Assembly (NCBI GenBank): GCA_017935185.1
Contig: JAGBIC010000040.1
Span: forward strand, 1-37,550
Length of the DNA: 37,550 nt
Reading direction: 5' to 3'
Source: Alistipes sp.
GTDB taxonomy: Bacteria; Bacteroidota; Bacteroidia; Bacteroidales; Rikenellaceae
The first letter of the stretch is position 1. Each line of letters starts with the position of its first letter. The translations under genes and the position numbers were made by a program. A model generated the notes under the pieces. That model did no database searches. It was not told the origin of the DNA and saw only the letters and a program-made list of their open reading frames with translations. Shown here one piece after another: positions 8,613 through 16,603 of the stretch.

Positions 8613-9209
8613 TTATTTCTTCTCTGTGGCAGCGGTCTTCTTCTCAGCCTCGTAGAGTTCGTTCACCTTTGCCAAAACAGCCTCGCTGATATCCAAAGCC
8701 TCGGCAGCGTCAAGAAGTGCAGTGGCGTTAAATACCATCTTGTACTTACCATCAGCATTTACAGCCTCGATGGCACGCATGATGAGATCCTGACTGCGGT
8801 TAGAGAATACGAAATTCTCCTCGTCAAGTGCCTGAGCCTCTTTTTGGGTATTTGCCTGATAGTTGGCAATCTTCTTCTCAATACTCTGCTGCTGCTTTTG
8901 TGCGTCAGCGGTTGTCATCAAGCCCTTCTGATACTTCTCCTGCAACTGTGTTGCCTCGTACTGAAGGTTTTTCTCCTTCTGAGCCCATGAGTTCTGTGCT
9001 TTCTGAGTCTTCTCCTGCAAAGCTACACCCTCGGTCTTATAGATGTTGCTCTCTGCCAATACGTAATCAACTCTTACATAGGCCAAATCGCCCTCAACAA
9101 CGGTCTTTGTGGCAGCGGCTTCGCCCTCGGTAGCAGTGTTGGCAGTCTTGTTCTCGCATGCCATGAAAGCAAGCGCAGAAACGAGTAGTGTTAAAACAAT
9201 TTTTTTCAT
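8613..9209 (-). CDS. OmpH/Skp-family lipoprotein chaperone
   Basis: 198 residues with a lipoprotein signal (lipobox ending in Cys19, followed by acidic E-N-K). After a Thr/Ala-rich linker comes VRVDYVLAES, the start of the Skp fold, then a long charged coiled coil rich in Gln, Lys and Glu (about 60-130) and a C-terminal strand-helix part (YKMVFNATALLDA) typical of OmpH. Skp proteins hold unfolded outer-membrane proteins in the periplasm. Soluble Skp has no lipid anchor; the lipoprotein form recurs in Bacteroidetes. The Lys-rich tail is unremarkable. Confidence 0.88.
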   Translation of the reverse strand: MKKIVLTLLVSALAFMACENKTANTATEGEAAATKTVVEGDLAYVRVDYVLAESNIYKTEGVALQEKTQKAQNSWAQKEKNLQYEATQLQEKYQKGLMTTADAQKQQQSIEKKIANYQANTQKEAQALDEENFVFSNRSQDLIMRAIEAVNADGKYKMVFNATALLDAAEALDISEAVLAKVNELYEAEKKTAATEKK

Positions 9210-9261
9210 AATTTTGAATATGCTTTTTTATTATTTTGTTTAAAATTGGTAATAGATTCGA

Positions 9262-9289
9262 CAAAGATAGAAAAAATTATTTATTTTTG
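9262..9289. promoter_or_regulatory. Divergent -7 boxes for the OmpH-like gene and ruvA
   Basis: TATCTTTG on the minus strand (9269-9262) points to the OmpH-like gene and TATTTTTG on the plus strand (9282-9289) points to ruvA. Only 12 bases separate them, so the two promoters must overlap and may compete. Neither has a strong -33 box. Confidence 0.55.
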
Positions 9290-9316
9290 TCATAGTTAGC
9301 ACTTAAAAATAATTTT

Positions 9317-9907
9317 ATGTACGAATATATTTCAGGACAACTTACAGAGGTGGCTCCCACGTATGCCGTTGTTGAGGCCGGAGGAGTAGGGTATTACGTC
9401 AATATATCACTACAGACATTTTCGGCGATAGAGCATGACGAAAATGTGCGATTGTATGTGCATTTTGTCGTAAGGGAGGATGTGCAACAGTTTTATGGTT
9501 TTGCAACAAAATTTGAACGAGAGTTGTTCCGTAGGCTGATTAGCGTTTCAGGTGTCGGCGGAAATACAGCCCGAATGATACTTTCGACATACTCGCCGAC
9601 CGAACTGAAAAACATCATTGCCACCGAGAATGCCGTCCTGCTAAAAAATGTCAAGGGCCTGGGTCTTAAGACGGCGCAAAAAATCATTGTCGAATTGAGC
9701 GGAAAGATGCTTGAGCTGGGTGTTGATAAGGATTTGGCATTGCCTATGGTTGACAAAGAGAACCCCATCATGAAGGAGACTGTCGCAGCGTTGATTATGC
9801 TGGGATTCCAAAAGGCGGCTTCCGAGAAGGTCGTCAAAGCGTTGTTGGCGGACTCTCCGTCGTTGTCGGTGGAGGAGGCTGTGCGTCAGGCTTTGCGAAG
9901 ATTGTAA
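9317..9907 (+). CDS. ruvA: Holliday junction branch-migration protein RuvA
   Basis: 196 residues, standard length. RuvA binds four-way junctions as a tetramer and loads the RuvB helicase during recombinational repair. Seen: the N-terminal OB fold (MYEYISGQL...VEAGGVGYYVN), two helix-hairpin-helix motifs (LISVSGVGGNTARMIL; LKNVKGLGLKTAQKII), an acidic linker, and the C-terminal RuvB-binding helices ending in ALRRL. ruvB and ruvC are not in the window. Confidence 0.97.
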   Translation: MYEYISGQLTEVAPTYAVVEAGGVGYYVNISLQTFSAIEHDENVRLYVHFVVREDVQQFYGFATKFERELFRRLISVSGVGGNTARMILSTYSPTELKNIIATENAVLLKNVKGLGLKTAQKIIVELSGKMLELGVDKDLALPMVDKENPIMKETVAALIMLGFQKAASEKVVKALLADSPSLSVEEAVRQALRRL

Positions 9908-9926
9908 GAAAAAGTGTAGAAATATA

Positions 9927-9966
9927 TTGATTAAATTGGCTGAATCGATAAATTTGATTAAATTTG
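9927..9966 (+). promoter_or_regulatory. Two tandem promoters of the FKBP lipoprotein genes
   Basis: TTG 9927-9929 with TAAATTTG 9949-9956 (19-base spacer) and TTG 9936-9938 with TAAATTTG 9959-9966 (20-base spacer) form two interleaved promoters whose -7 boxes are 10 bases apart. Confidence 0.6.
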
Positions 9967-9982
9967 CACGATTATAGGTGTT

Positions 9983-10588
9983 ATGAAGATTCGTTCGAGA
10001 ATTGCAATGTTTGCTTTGCTGTGCTTGGCGCTGGCTGGATGCAACGATAAGGATGATATCGTTGAGAATCAGCGTGAGGAGATTGTGCGATATTTAACAT
10101 CATCGCATAAACCAAGGCTTATTGCGCAGGAGGATGTGCCCAATTCAATTGAGGATCAGCCACATTTTTATGAGCGACTGAATAAAAGCCTGTATCGCTA
10201 TATCGCCACATATTACGAGGAGGGACGGGATGCTCGTCCTCAAGTAAAGATGGGCGATAAGGTGTCGTTGGTCTTTATGGCTGCAAATTTTGAGGGCTCG
10301 CAGCCTTCGCTTGATGATGTCTATCTGACAAACGATCCCAATATTTTGTCGCAGCTTGCCGAGGCGGGGTTGAATACCCAATTTTGGGGCAGCGAGCCTT
10401 TGGTGGTGGAGCTGGGGCATACAAAAATCCTAGATGGAGTGGCCGAGTCGTTGATCGGATGCCGTCTTGGTGATCAGGTTGAGGCCTACATGACATTGGA
10501 AAAGGCTTACGACAACGAAGTGATAGGTGTTGTGCCAAAAGATGCGTCGGTAGTGTGGATTTATGTGATTGCCGATATTGCAAAATAA
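9983..10588 (+). CDS. FKBP-like peptidyl-prolyl isomerase lipoprotein
   Basis: 201 residues. Lipoprotein signal with Cys20 followed by NDKDD, suggesting outer-membrane export. The C-terminal part is FKBP-like: VKMGDKVSLVF, then a long loop, then KILDGVAESLIGCRLGD (the xGxxxAlxxmkxGe helix and turn) and a final strand SVVWIYVIADI. Proline isomerase activity would help fold exported proteins; GldI of gliding Bacteroidetes is a comparable lipoprotein. The substrate pocket is not well conserved, so the role may be chaperone rather than enzyme. First of two adjacent FKBP-like lipoprotein genes. Confidence 0.75.
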   Translation: MKIRSRIAMFALLCLALAGCNDKDDIVENQREEIVRYLTSSHKPRLIAQEDVPNSIEDQPHFYERLNKSLYRYIATYYEEGRDARPQVKMGDKVSLVFMAANFEGSQPSLDDVYLTNDPNILSQLAEAGLNTQFWGSEPLVVELGHTKILDGVAESLIGCRLGDQVEAYMTLEKAYDNEVIGVVPKDASVVWIYVIADIAK

Positions 10589-10678
10589 GTAGTGGGGCAC
10601 AATATTAAGTGCGATTTTGCGTTGATAGAGTATTACGGTTCCCAAAGGAGCCCATGAATTTGAAGATATATTTTAGAT

Positions 10679-12313
10679 ATGAAATTTATCAATCGATTAT
10701 TCCTGATTATAGCAATGGCATTTGGCGTGTCATTGTATTCGTGTGTTGAATCCACCGAGCTGAGTGAGAATGAGATGGAGAATATTGCTCTGCGAGCTTG
10801 GATGGAGTTGAATCGCCCCGATTTGTTGGATAATTATCAGCCGCAAGGTGGATATTATGTAGATTTGCTCGATGAGGGTCATCCCGATAGTTTGCCCGTG
10901 CGACATAACGATGCTTGGGTGTGGTTTGATGTTACATGCCGTGATTTGAAGGGTAATGTGGTGTTGTCTCGAAACGATGAAATCGCGCAGATGCAGAATT
11001 CATATACCTCACACACCCACTATGCTCCATATTTCCTCTATTGTGGTGTTGATAACACCTCAATGCCCGAGGGTACCTATATGTCTATCCGCAATAAGTT
11101 GAAGATCGGCAATAAGGAGTATGCCGCTCGTTACGGTACAAAGATGCGACTCTATCTGCCTTCGTCTATTGCGGGTGGCGATGCCGGTATGTCGGGTGAT
11201 GGTGGTTATGAGGGTCAGTACTCTCTTGATGAGAATCGCCCTATGATTATCGATGTTCAGATTTGGGGCCATGTGAATAACCCCTTGGCATATGAGGATC
11301 AGTGGGTAAGGTCGTTTGCAACTGCAAATGGAGGCATAGCTCCTGTATCAAAGGATGAGGAGTCGAAGAAGAGTGCCGCTTTGCGTCGTAGCTATTACCG
11401 TGTAGGTGCGCCAACTCGTGCGCAGGAGGAGCAGGAGGCTATAATCTATGATAATAAGTGGCGTTTGGCTGTGGATTCTATTGCGGGATTGTATATCAAC
11501 TATAAGTATACTCCTCGTCAGGCTTTGGTATATGATTGTTTGGGTCAGGATACCTTAATATATAAGGATCAAACCGTGTATAACCGTGGAAAACTATACG
11601 GCCAAAAGAGCGTGGCACAGTTGGATAAAGAGATTGAGGAGGTGCTTATCAAGCGATTTGGCGAGGGGCTTAACCCTGCCGAGGCGGAGCCTACCGATTC
11701 GGTCACAGAGGTTAATGTGTGGTATATTACCCGCAAACTCGATGGCTTTATTATTGATACCAATATCCCCGAGGTTCAGAAGATTGTATACGATGATTAT
11801 GTAGATAGCGGTGACGAGGGTGATCCGCTGGAGTTTAAGATTAGCGATAATTTGGACGACAACTCGTTGGTGGATGCATGGAAGTATGCTATTCCTCAGA
11901 TGAAGCTTGGCGCATGGAATGCTATCCTTACAGTTTCATCAAATGCCTATGGCGCTACGGGCGTGTCAGGCTCGAAGACCACCTCTTCGTCTTCGGATTA
12001 TGCAGATTATTACAACTACTATAATTATTATAACAGTTATTATGGTAATGGTTACTATAACAACTATTATAATGGATATTATGGCGGCTATGGCGGCATG
12101 ATGGGTGGCTATGGCGGCTACGGAGATTATGGTTACGGATACGGAGGCTATGGTGACTATTATTATAATAACTATTATAACAGCTATTATTATAATCAGA
12201 TGTATAATAATTCATATTATACCGACGATACCACCTCTACAACTACTGTTACTACCGAGGTTCAGCCTTACTCGCCGCTGTTGTGGCAGGTGTATCTCGA
12301 GCCGCGAGAGTAG
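10679..12313 (+). CDS. Large FKBP-like lipoprotein with Tyr/Asn/Gly-rich insertion
   Basis: 544 residues, lipoprotein signal with Cys22. Two FKBP-like regions can be seen: about 70-205 (ending RPMIIDVQIWGHV) and about 345 to the C-terminus (VNVWYITRKLDGF, then DAWKYAIPQMKLGAWNAI, AYGATG and the last strand SPLLWQVYLEPRE). Between AYGATG and that last strand, residues about 440-525 are a low-complexity block with about 33 Tyr in some 80 residues, mostly YY, NYY and GGY units. The block sits in the flap loop of the isomerase fold and replaces the usual few residues. The gene follows the smaller FKBP lipoprotein by 90 bases with no clear promoter between, so they are probably cotranscribed. Confidence 0.75.
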   Translation: MKFINRLFLIIAMAFGVSLYSCVESTELSENEMENIALRAWMELNRPDLLDNYQPQGGYYVDLLDEGHPDSLPVRHNDAWVWFDVTCRDLKGNVVLSRNDEIAQMQNSYTSHTHYAPYFLYCGVDNTSMPEGTYMSIRNKLKIGNKEYAARYGTKMRLYLPSSIAGGDAGMSGDGGYEGQYSLDENRPMIIDVQIWGHVNNPLAYEDQWVRSFATANGGIAPVSKDEESKKSAALRRSYYRVGAPTRAQEEQEAIIYDNKWRLAVDSIAGLYINYKYTPRQALVYDCLGQDTLIYKDQTVYNRGKLYGQKSVAQLDKEIEEVLIKRFGEGLNPAEAEPTDSVTEVNVWYITRKLDGFIIDTNIPEVQKIVYDDYVDSGDEGDPLEFKISDNLDDNSLVDAWKYAIPQMKLGAWNAILTVSSNAYGATGVSGSKTTSSSSDYADYYNYYNYYNSYYGNGYYNNYYNGYYGGYGGMMGGYGGYGDYGYGYGGYGDYYYNNYYNSYYYNQMYNNSYYTDDTTSTTTVTTEVQPYSPLLWQVYLEPRE

Positions 12314-12336
12314 TGGAGTATGAGTTTGGAGATGTT

Positions 12337-12371
12337 GGCCGATGGAGCGATTCATCGGCCTTCTTATTTTA
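12337..12371 (+). terminator. Terminator after the FKBP lipoprotein pair
   Basis: An 8-bp perfect stem (12337-12344 with 12353-12360) with an 8-base loop is followed by a T-rich stretch. Confidence 0.75.
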
Positions 12372-12416
12372 TTATGGGTAGAGAATTGTAATTTTTTTAA
12401 TTTTTTATTGCGGAAA

Positions 12417-12448
12417 TTTGGCAAAACAAAAAAATAGTTGTAATTTTA
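12417..12448 (+). promoter_or_regulatory. Probable promoter of the small HTH gene
   Basis: TTTG 12417-12420, a 20-base spacer and TAATTTTA 12441-12448 (one mismatch to TAnnTTTG). The start codon is 59 bases downstream, giving an A-rich leader. Confidence 0.4.
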
Positions 12449-12507
12449 TCTTGCAAAGCAAAATGATTGCAAACAATCTATAAAAATAAACCTTAAATAA
12501 AGTTACT

Positions 12508-12753
12508 ATGATTATCACATTTAACGAATTGCGTCGCATTAAAGACAAGTTGCCCAGCGGAAGCTCTCAGCGCATCGCCGATGAGTTGGGTATTGATGTA
12601 GAGACTGTCCGCAACTATTTTGGTGGAAAACATCTTGAGGCCAAGGCTTGTGCCGGTATCCATATCGAGCAGGGTCCTGATGGCGGAGTCGTTACTTTGG
12701 ACGATACCGCTATCCTAGATGCGGCAATGCGTATCCTTAACGAGAATAAATAA
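12508..12753 (+). CDS. Small helix-turn-helix DNA-binding protein
   Basis: 81 residues. Residues about 18-42 (SSQRIADELGIDVETVRNYF) form a clear helix-turn-helix of the type that skips from A-D-E-L-G to a recognition helix. The C-terminal half (TLDDTAILDAAMRILNENK) looks like a small dimerisation helix. Short proteins of this kind are common and conserved in Bacteroidales, but I know of no assigned target. It has its own promoter and terminator. It could be a general nucleoid-type or local regulator; nothing in the sequence decides. Confidence 0.8.
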   Translation: MIITFNELRRIKDKLPSGSSQRIADELGIDVETVRNYFGGKHLEAKACAGIHIEQGPDGGVVTLDDTAILDAAMRILNENK

Positions 12754-12832
12754 GGACGCATCGGGCAAGGGTTTATCTTAAATCGCTGTGTTATGAGTTA
12801 GTAGGCCTTTGCATATAACCAGAAAAATCCAA

Positions 12833-12871
12833 ACATCGGCACCGACCTTGTTGTCGGCACCGATGTTTTTT
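12833..12871 (+). terminator. Terminator of the HTH gene
   Basis: A 14-base arm pair (12833-12846 with 12853-12866) has a central 2x2 mismatch and a six-base loop, and is followed by a six-T run. Confidence 0.8.
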
Positions 12872-12934
12872 GTATAAACCGCAGATATGTAAACTCTTGT
12901 TCCGAGAGTTTGTATCTTAAAAAACCAGATGCCT

Positions 12935-13603
12935 ATGAAGAAGATGATTACATTAAGCCTGATTGGTTTATTGATTCCGTTGCTTTATGTTTCAGCTCAG
13001 GAGATTATGCCATTTAACGGATTGGTGATTGATGCTGAAGGTAATGGGGTGGCTCATTTGAGCGTTGTAGTAAAGGGTACCAACAAAATTGCAGTGACCG
13101 ATCATGATGGTCGTTTCGGCTTGACGAATGTTGCACCCGATGCGATATTGGTTATGAGCATGGGTGATGCAAGCGTAGAGGTTGCTGTGGCTGGTCGAAA
13201 GAGTCTTAAAGTAATGTTTGTGGACTCAAATAGGACTAGCGCGGAAGAGTCGAGTGAACTCGAGAAGCAGGGTTCAGACTATGTTGAAAGGCGTGAGTTG
13301 AGTGCCGGTCGTGAGGTTATTCTCGGCGATGATTTGCGCAGTAGCTCGGCCGATGTTCTGCTTGAAGCTTTGGTAGAGTGCTCAAGTTGTTTGGCTCTGA
13401 CCAATAACGGCCTCACACTAATCGAAAATGTATCGTTGCAGGACTCAAAGCCTATACTGATTGTTGAAGGTCGCGAGGTGGAGAACTTGGATATGGTCAG
13501 TATGGCGGACGTGGATGTGATAACCATCTACCAGAACGAGGGCGAGTGTACTGCTTGTGGTTTTAAGGGTATTATTGAGGTGAAACTTAAAAACGAAAAT
13601 TAG
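12935..13603 (+). CDS. Exported carboxypeptidase-regulatory-like plus plug-domain protein A (no barrel)
   Basis: 222 residues from the MKK start; an ATG two codons earlier (12929) is an alternative. Signal peptide to about residue 20 (VSAQ). Residues about 25-100 are a CarboxypepD_reg-like beta sandwich (GLVIDAEGNGV, TDHDGRFGLTNV), the N-terminal module of SusC-like receptors. About 125-220 resemble a diverged TonB-receptor plug (ILGDDLRSSSADVLLEAL, KPILIVEGREVENLDMV, IIEVKLKN). No beta-barrel follows. Two CxxC motifs (C149/C152 and C205/C208) lie where the paralogue next door has plug loops without Cys. The function is unknown: a periplasmic partner or decoy of a receptor, or a signalling plug, are guesses. 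Confidence 0.7.
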   Translation: MKKMITLSLIGLLIPLLYVSAQEIMPFNGLVIDAEGNGVAHLSVVVKGTNKIAVTDHDGRFGLTNVAPDAILVMSMGDASVEVAVAGRKSLKVMFVDSNRTSAEESSELEKQGSDYVERRELSAGREVILGDDLRSSSADVLLEALVECSSCLALTNNGLTLIENVSLQDSKPILIVEGREVENLDMVSMADVDVITIYQNEGECTACGFKGIIEVKLKNEN

Positions 13604-13652
13604 CCAACGACCTCTGTTCTGAATCGCTGTGTATTTTTTGATGATAAAAGCT

Positions 13653-14330
13653 ATGAAACAAGGTGTGCTGTTGTTGTTTTGCCTCTCTATGTGTTTGGGT
13701 GCTTTGGCTCAGGATGGGAGCGAGAGAGTCCCTTTTAATGGTGTGGTTAGCAATTCGTCGGGTGCGCGTATAAGGAATATCAAAGTCGAGGTAAAGTCCA
13801 CAAATCGTTATACATACACAGATAAATTGGGGCGTTTCGGGTTGACTGACGTAAAGCCAGACGATGTGTTGATCTTGTCGCATAAAAATATGTCGGTGGA
13901 GGTTGCCGTAGGTGGTCGAAGAAGTCTGAATATACTATTATCGGGCAATTCATTGTCGAATGCCGAGGAGTCGGAAGCGTTGGTCGAGGCCGGCTATGGG
14001 TATATAAAAAAGCGCGAGGTGACCAATAATAATACAGGCACTATTTCAGGCGAGGAGTTGCGTAAGACAGGCGTACAGAATTTGGAGCGAGCGTTGTTGG
14101 GGCGTGTCCCGGGATTGGCGATGATTGACGGTGAACTTACCATGAGGGGTAAGAATTCTATCAACTCCTCGACAAAGATGCTTTATCTGGTGGATAATCA
14201 GGAGGTGGCATCTCTTTCCGATGTGCCTATAAGTGAGATTGTGTCGGTAACGGTATTTAAGGATGGCGGCATGTATGGTTTGAGGGGTGCAAATGGAGTG
14301 ATACTCGTGAAAACCTCTGCATCACAATAG
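13653..14330 (+). CDS. Exported carboxypeptidase-regulatory-like plus plug-domain protein B (no barrel)
   Basis: 225 residues from the ATG at 13653; in-frame starts at 13641 and GTG 13629 are possible. Signal peptide ends near ALAQ. The domain order is the same as in the preceding paralogue, with shared landmarks (PFNG-V, GRFGLT-V-PD, SVEVAV-GR-SL, AEES, then a Y-x-x-x-RE/KRE). The plug is more canonical: ISGEELRKTGVQNLERALLGRVPGLAM, LYLVDNQEVASL, VTVFKDGGMYGLRGANGVILVKT. This is nearly the SusC plug consensus and it stops exactly where a receptor would begin its barrel. Tandem duplication, 49 bases after the first copy. Confidence 0.75.
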   Translation: MKQGVLLLFCLSMCLGALAQDGSERVPFNGVVSNSSGARIRNIKVEVKSTNRYTYTDKLGRFGLTDVKPDDVLILSHKNMSVEVAVGGRRSLNILLSGNSLSNAEESEALVEAGYGYIKKREVTNNNTGTISGEELRKTGVQNLERALLGRVPGLAMIDGELTMRGKNSINSSTKMLYLVDNQEVASLSDVPISEIVSVTVFKDGGMYGLRGANGVILVKTSASQ

Positions 14331-14417
14331 TGGCATGACACTTTTTTGGTGCGTATTGTCATATACGGTCAGCCAAAATGGCAGATTTTCCACTCTTGTT
14401 GTCAGAAATTTATGCCA
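14331..14417 (+). promoter_or_regulatory. Cluster of TGGCA/GTCA half-sites upstream of dnaK (candidate operators)
   Basis: The non-coding stretch before dnaK holds TGGCATGACA (14331-14340), TTGTCA (14356-14361), GTCAGCCAAAATGGCA (14368-14383) and TTGTCAGAAATTTATGCCA (14399-14417). The last two share a GTCAG...TGSCA layout. No CIRCE element (HrcA site) is present. The regulator is unknown. Confidence 0.35.
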
Positions 14418-14428
14418 TAATTACTCAT

Positions 14429-14460
14429 TTTGAGCCAATATAATCTTTGGTATAACCTTT
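14429..14460 (+). promoter_or_regulatory. Possible dnaK promoter
   Basis: TTTG 14429-14432 and the overlapping TATAATCTTTGG and TATAACCTTTG segments (14440-14461) resemble -33 and -7 boxes, with one extra base in each -7 copy. Weak, but nothing better lies closer to the start codon. Confidence 0.35.
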
Positions 14461-14470
14461 GTTTACTAAT

Positions 14471-14502
14471 AAGTCGGTTGCGTCGAGCAATCGGCTTTTT
14501 TT
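14471..14502 (+). terminator. Hairpin with T run in the dnaK leader region
   Basis: A 10-bp stem (14472-14481 with 14487-14496, two G-U pairs), a five-base loop and seven T. It is either the terminator of the plug-protein pair or, if dnaK is transcribed from the promoter above, an attenuator in the dnaK leader. Confidence 0.7.
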
Positions 14503-14541
14503 AGTGAAAATAGGTAAATAACAAATAAAAGATTTAAGATT

Positions 14542-16446
14542 ATGGGAAAGATTATTGGTATTGATTTGGGAACAACCAATTCATGCGTATCGGTTATGGA
14601 GGGTAATGAGCCCGTTGTAATCACAAACTCTGAGGGTCATCGTACAACCCCTTCTGTTGTGGCGTTTACCGATTCATCGGAGCGCAAGGTGGGTGATCCC
14701 GCAAAGCGTCAGGCTATCACTAACCCCAAGCGTACAGTATTTTCTATCAAGCGTTTTATGGGAGAGAAATACGACAATGTGTTATCAGATATAGCTCGCG
14801 CTCCCTATTCAATCGTGCGTGGTGATAACAATACACCTCGCGTAGATATTGATGGCCGTCAGTATACTCCGCAGGAGATTTCTGCTATCATCCTTCAGAA
14901 GATGAAGAAGACCGCCGAGGAGTTCCTCGGTCAGGAGGTTTCAGAGGCTGTTATTACTGTTCCTGCATACTTCTCTGATTCGCAGCGTCAGGCCACCAAG
15001 GAGGCCGGAGAGATTGCAGGTTTGAAGGTGCGTCGTATTATCAACGAGCCTACCGCAGCTGCGCTGGCTTATGGTTTGGATAAGAAGGATGCCGACATGA
15101 AGGTTGCAGTATACGACCTCGGTGGTGGTACTTTCGATATCTCTATTTTGGAGTTGGGTGACGGTGTGTTTGAGGTTAAATCTACCAATGGCGATACTCA
15201 CCTCGGTGGTGACGATTTCGACCATGTGTTGATCGACTATATGGCAGAGGCATTCAAGGCTGAGCATGGTATCGACCTGCGTCAGGATGCTATGGCATTG
15301 CAGCGCCTGAAGGAGGCTGCCGAGAAGGCTAAGATTGAGTTGTCTTCTACAACTACTACCGAGATCAACTTGCCATATATCATGCCCGTAAATGGTATCC
15401 CCCAGCACTTGGTGATGTCACTTACCCGCGCTAAATTTGAGCAGTTGTGCGACCACCTGGTACAGAAAACTATCGAGCCCTGCCGTATTGCATTGCGTGA
15501 TGCAGGCCTTCAGGCAAGCGATATCGATGAGGTTATCCTCGTGGGTGGTTCAACCCGTATCCCCGCAATCCAGCAGGTTGTTGAGAAGTTCTTCGGCAAG
15601 GCTCCCAACAAATCGGTAAATCCCGACGAGGTTGTGGCTATTGGTGCAGCAATTCAGGGTGGTGTTTTGACCGGTGAGGTTAAAGATGTACTTTTGTTGG
15701 ATGTGACTCCTTTGTCACTAGGTATCGAGACTTTGGGCGGTGTGTTCACCAAGCTTATCGAGGCTAATACCACAATTCCTACTCGTAAGAGCGAGGTGTT
15801 CTCTACTGCTGCCGACAACCAACCTTCGGTAGAGATTAACGTATGTCAGGGTGAACGTCCTATGGCACGTGACAATAAGTCTATCGGTCGCTTCCACCTT
15901 GATGGTATTCCTGCTGCGCCTCGTGGTGTTCCGCAGATTGAGGTTACCTTCGATATCGATGCTAACGGTATCTTGAATGTGTCTGCCAAGGATAAGGGTA
16001 CAGGTAAGGAGCAGAAGATTCGCATTGAGGCCTCTTCAGGTCTTACCGAGCAGGAGATTCAGCGCATGCGCGACGAGGCCAAGGCCAACGAGGAGAAGGA
16101 TAAGGCCGAGAAGGAGCGTGTAGATAAGGTGAATGCTGCTGATTCAAATATCTTCGCAACCGAGAAGCAGCTTAAGGAGTATGGCGATAAGATTCCTGCC
16201 GACAAGAAGTCTGCTATTGAGGGTGCTTTGGCAAAGCTTAAGGAGGCTCATAAGAATCAGGATGTCGCTGCTATTGATACAGCTATTGCCGAGCTGAATA
16301 GCGCATGGCAGGCCGCTTCGCAGGATCTCTATGCTGCACAGCAGGCCGAGCAGCAGGCTCAGGGCGGAGCACAGCAGAATGCTGGCGCACAGCAGGGTGG
16401 TGCACAGCAGCAGCCTGAGGACGTTGAGTTCGAGGAGGTTAAGTAA
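14542..16446 (+). CDS. dnaK: Molecular chaperone DnaK (Hsp70)
   Basis: 634 residues, standard length. ATP-driven chaperone that binds unfolded cytosolic proteins with DnaJ and GrpE. Seen: the N-terminal phosphate-binding [25 protein letters not shown], the second phosphate motif VGGSTRIP, the interdomain linker [15 protein letters not shown], the substrate-binding beta domain and the helical lid. The tail after about residue 593 is Gln/Ala/Gly-rich and ends in EFEEVK, the usual bacterial EEVxD-like terminus. dnaJ and grpE are not adjacent; dnaK is a single-gene unit. Confidence 0.98.
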   Translation: MGKIIGIDLGTTNSCVSVMEGNEPVVITNSEGHRTTPSVVAFTDSSERKVGDPAKRQAITNPKRTVFSIKRFMGEKYDNVLSDIARAPYSIVRGDNNTPRVDIDGRQYTPQEISAIILQKMKKTAEEFLGQEVSEAVITVPAYFSDSQRQATKEAGEIAGLKVRRIINEPTAAALAYGLDKKDADMKVAVYDLGGGTFDISILELGDGVFEVKSTNGDTHLGGDDFDHVLIDYMAEAFKAEHGIDLRQDAMALQRLKEAAEKAKIELSSTTTTEINLPYIMPVNGIPQHLVMSLTRAKFEQLCDHLVQKTIEPCRIALRDAGLQASDIDEVILVGGSTRIPAIQQVVEKFFGKAPNKSVNPDEVVAIGAAIQGGVLTGEVKDVLLLDVTPLSLGIETLGGVFTKLIEANTTIPTRKSEVFSTAADNQPSVEINVCQGERPMARDNKSIGRFHLDGIPAAPRGVPQIEVTFDIDANGILNVSAKDKGTGKEQKIRIEASSGLTEQEIQRMRDEAKANEEKDKAEKERVDKVNAADSNIFATEKQLKEYGDKIPADKKSAIEGALAKLKEAHKNQDVAAIDTAIAELNSAWQAASQDLYAAQQAEQQAQGGAQQNAGAQQGGAQQQPEDVEFEEVK

Positions 16447-16507
16447 TTCTAATAATAGAGTATTTCAGTCCAAGAGTTATATTTGGTCGAAAAAAAATAG
16501 TTAGCGT

Positions 16508-16538
16508 AAGGAGTTTGCAAATGCAGACTCCTTTTTTT
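16508..16538 (+). terminator. Terminator of dnaK
   Basis: A 9-bp stem (16510-16518 with 16523-16531, one G-U), a four-base loop and seven T. The T run supplies the TTTG -33 box of the next promoter. Confidence 0.88.
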
Positions 16539-16567
16539 GATATATTCAATTAGATTTCATATCTTTG
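16536..16567 (+). promoter_or_regulatory. Promoter of the GH51 gene
   Basis: TTTG 16536-16539, a 20-base spacer and TATCTTTG 16560-16567 match perfectly. It overlaps the end of the dnaK terminator. Confidence 0.8.
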
Positions 16568-16603
16568 CTTTGGATCTTTGTTGATATCTTAAATTTAATG
16601 CCT

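Noticed and set aside
11955-12215. Antisense ORF opposite the Tyr-rich block, rich in Asn, Ser and His
   Set aside because: It is the mirror of a triplet-like repeat; composition alone explains the open frame.
13629-13652. Longer start (GTG 13629) for the second plug protein
   Set aside because: The MKQ start gives a clean signal peptide and the extra codons add nothing; the ATG at 13641 remains possible.
14331-14541. CIRCE (HrcA) site or sigma-54 promoter before dnaK
   Set aside because: Neither the TTAGCACTC inverted repeat nor a GG-N10-GC pair is present.
16565-16603. TTG start at 16565 for the GH51 protein
   Set aside because: It lies within the -7 box; the signal peptide starts at MKK (16604).
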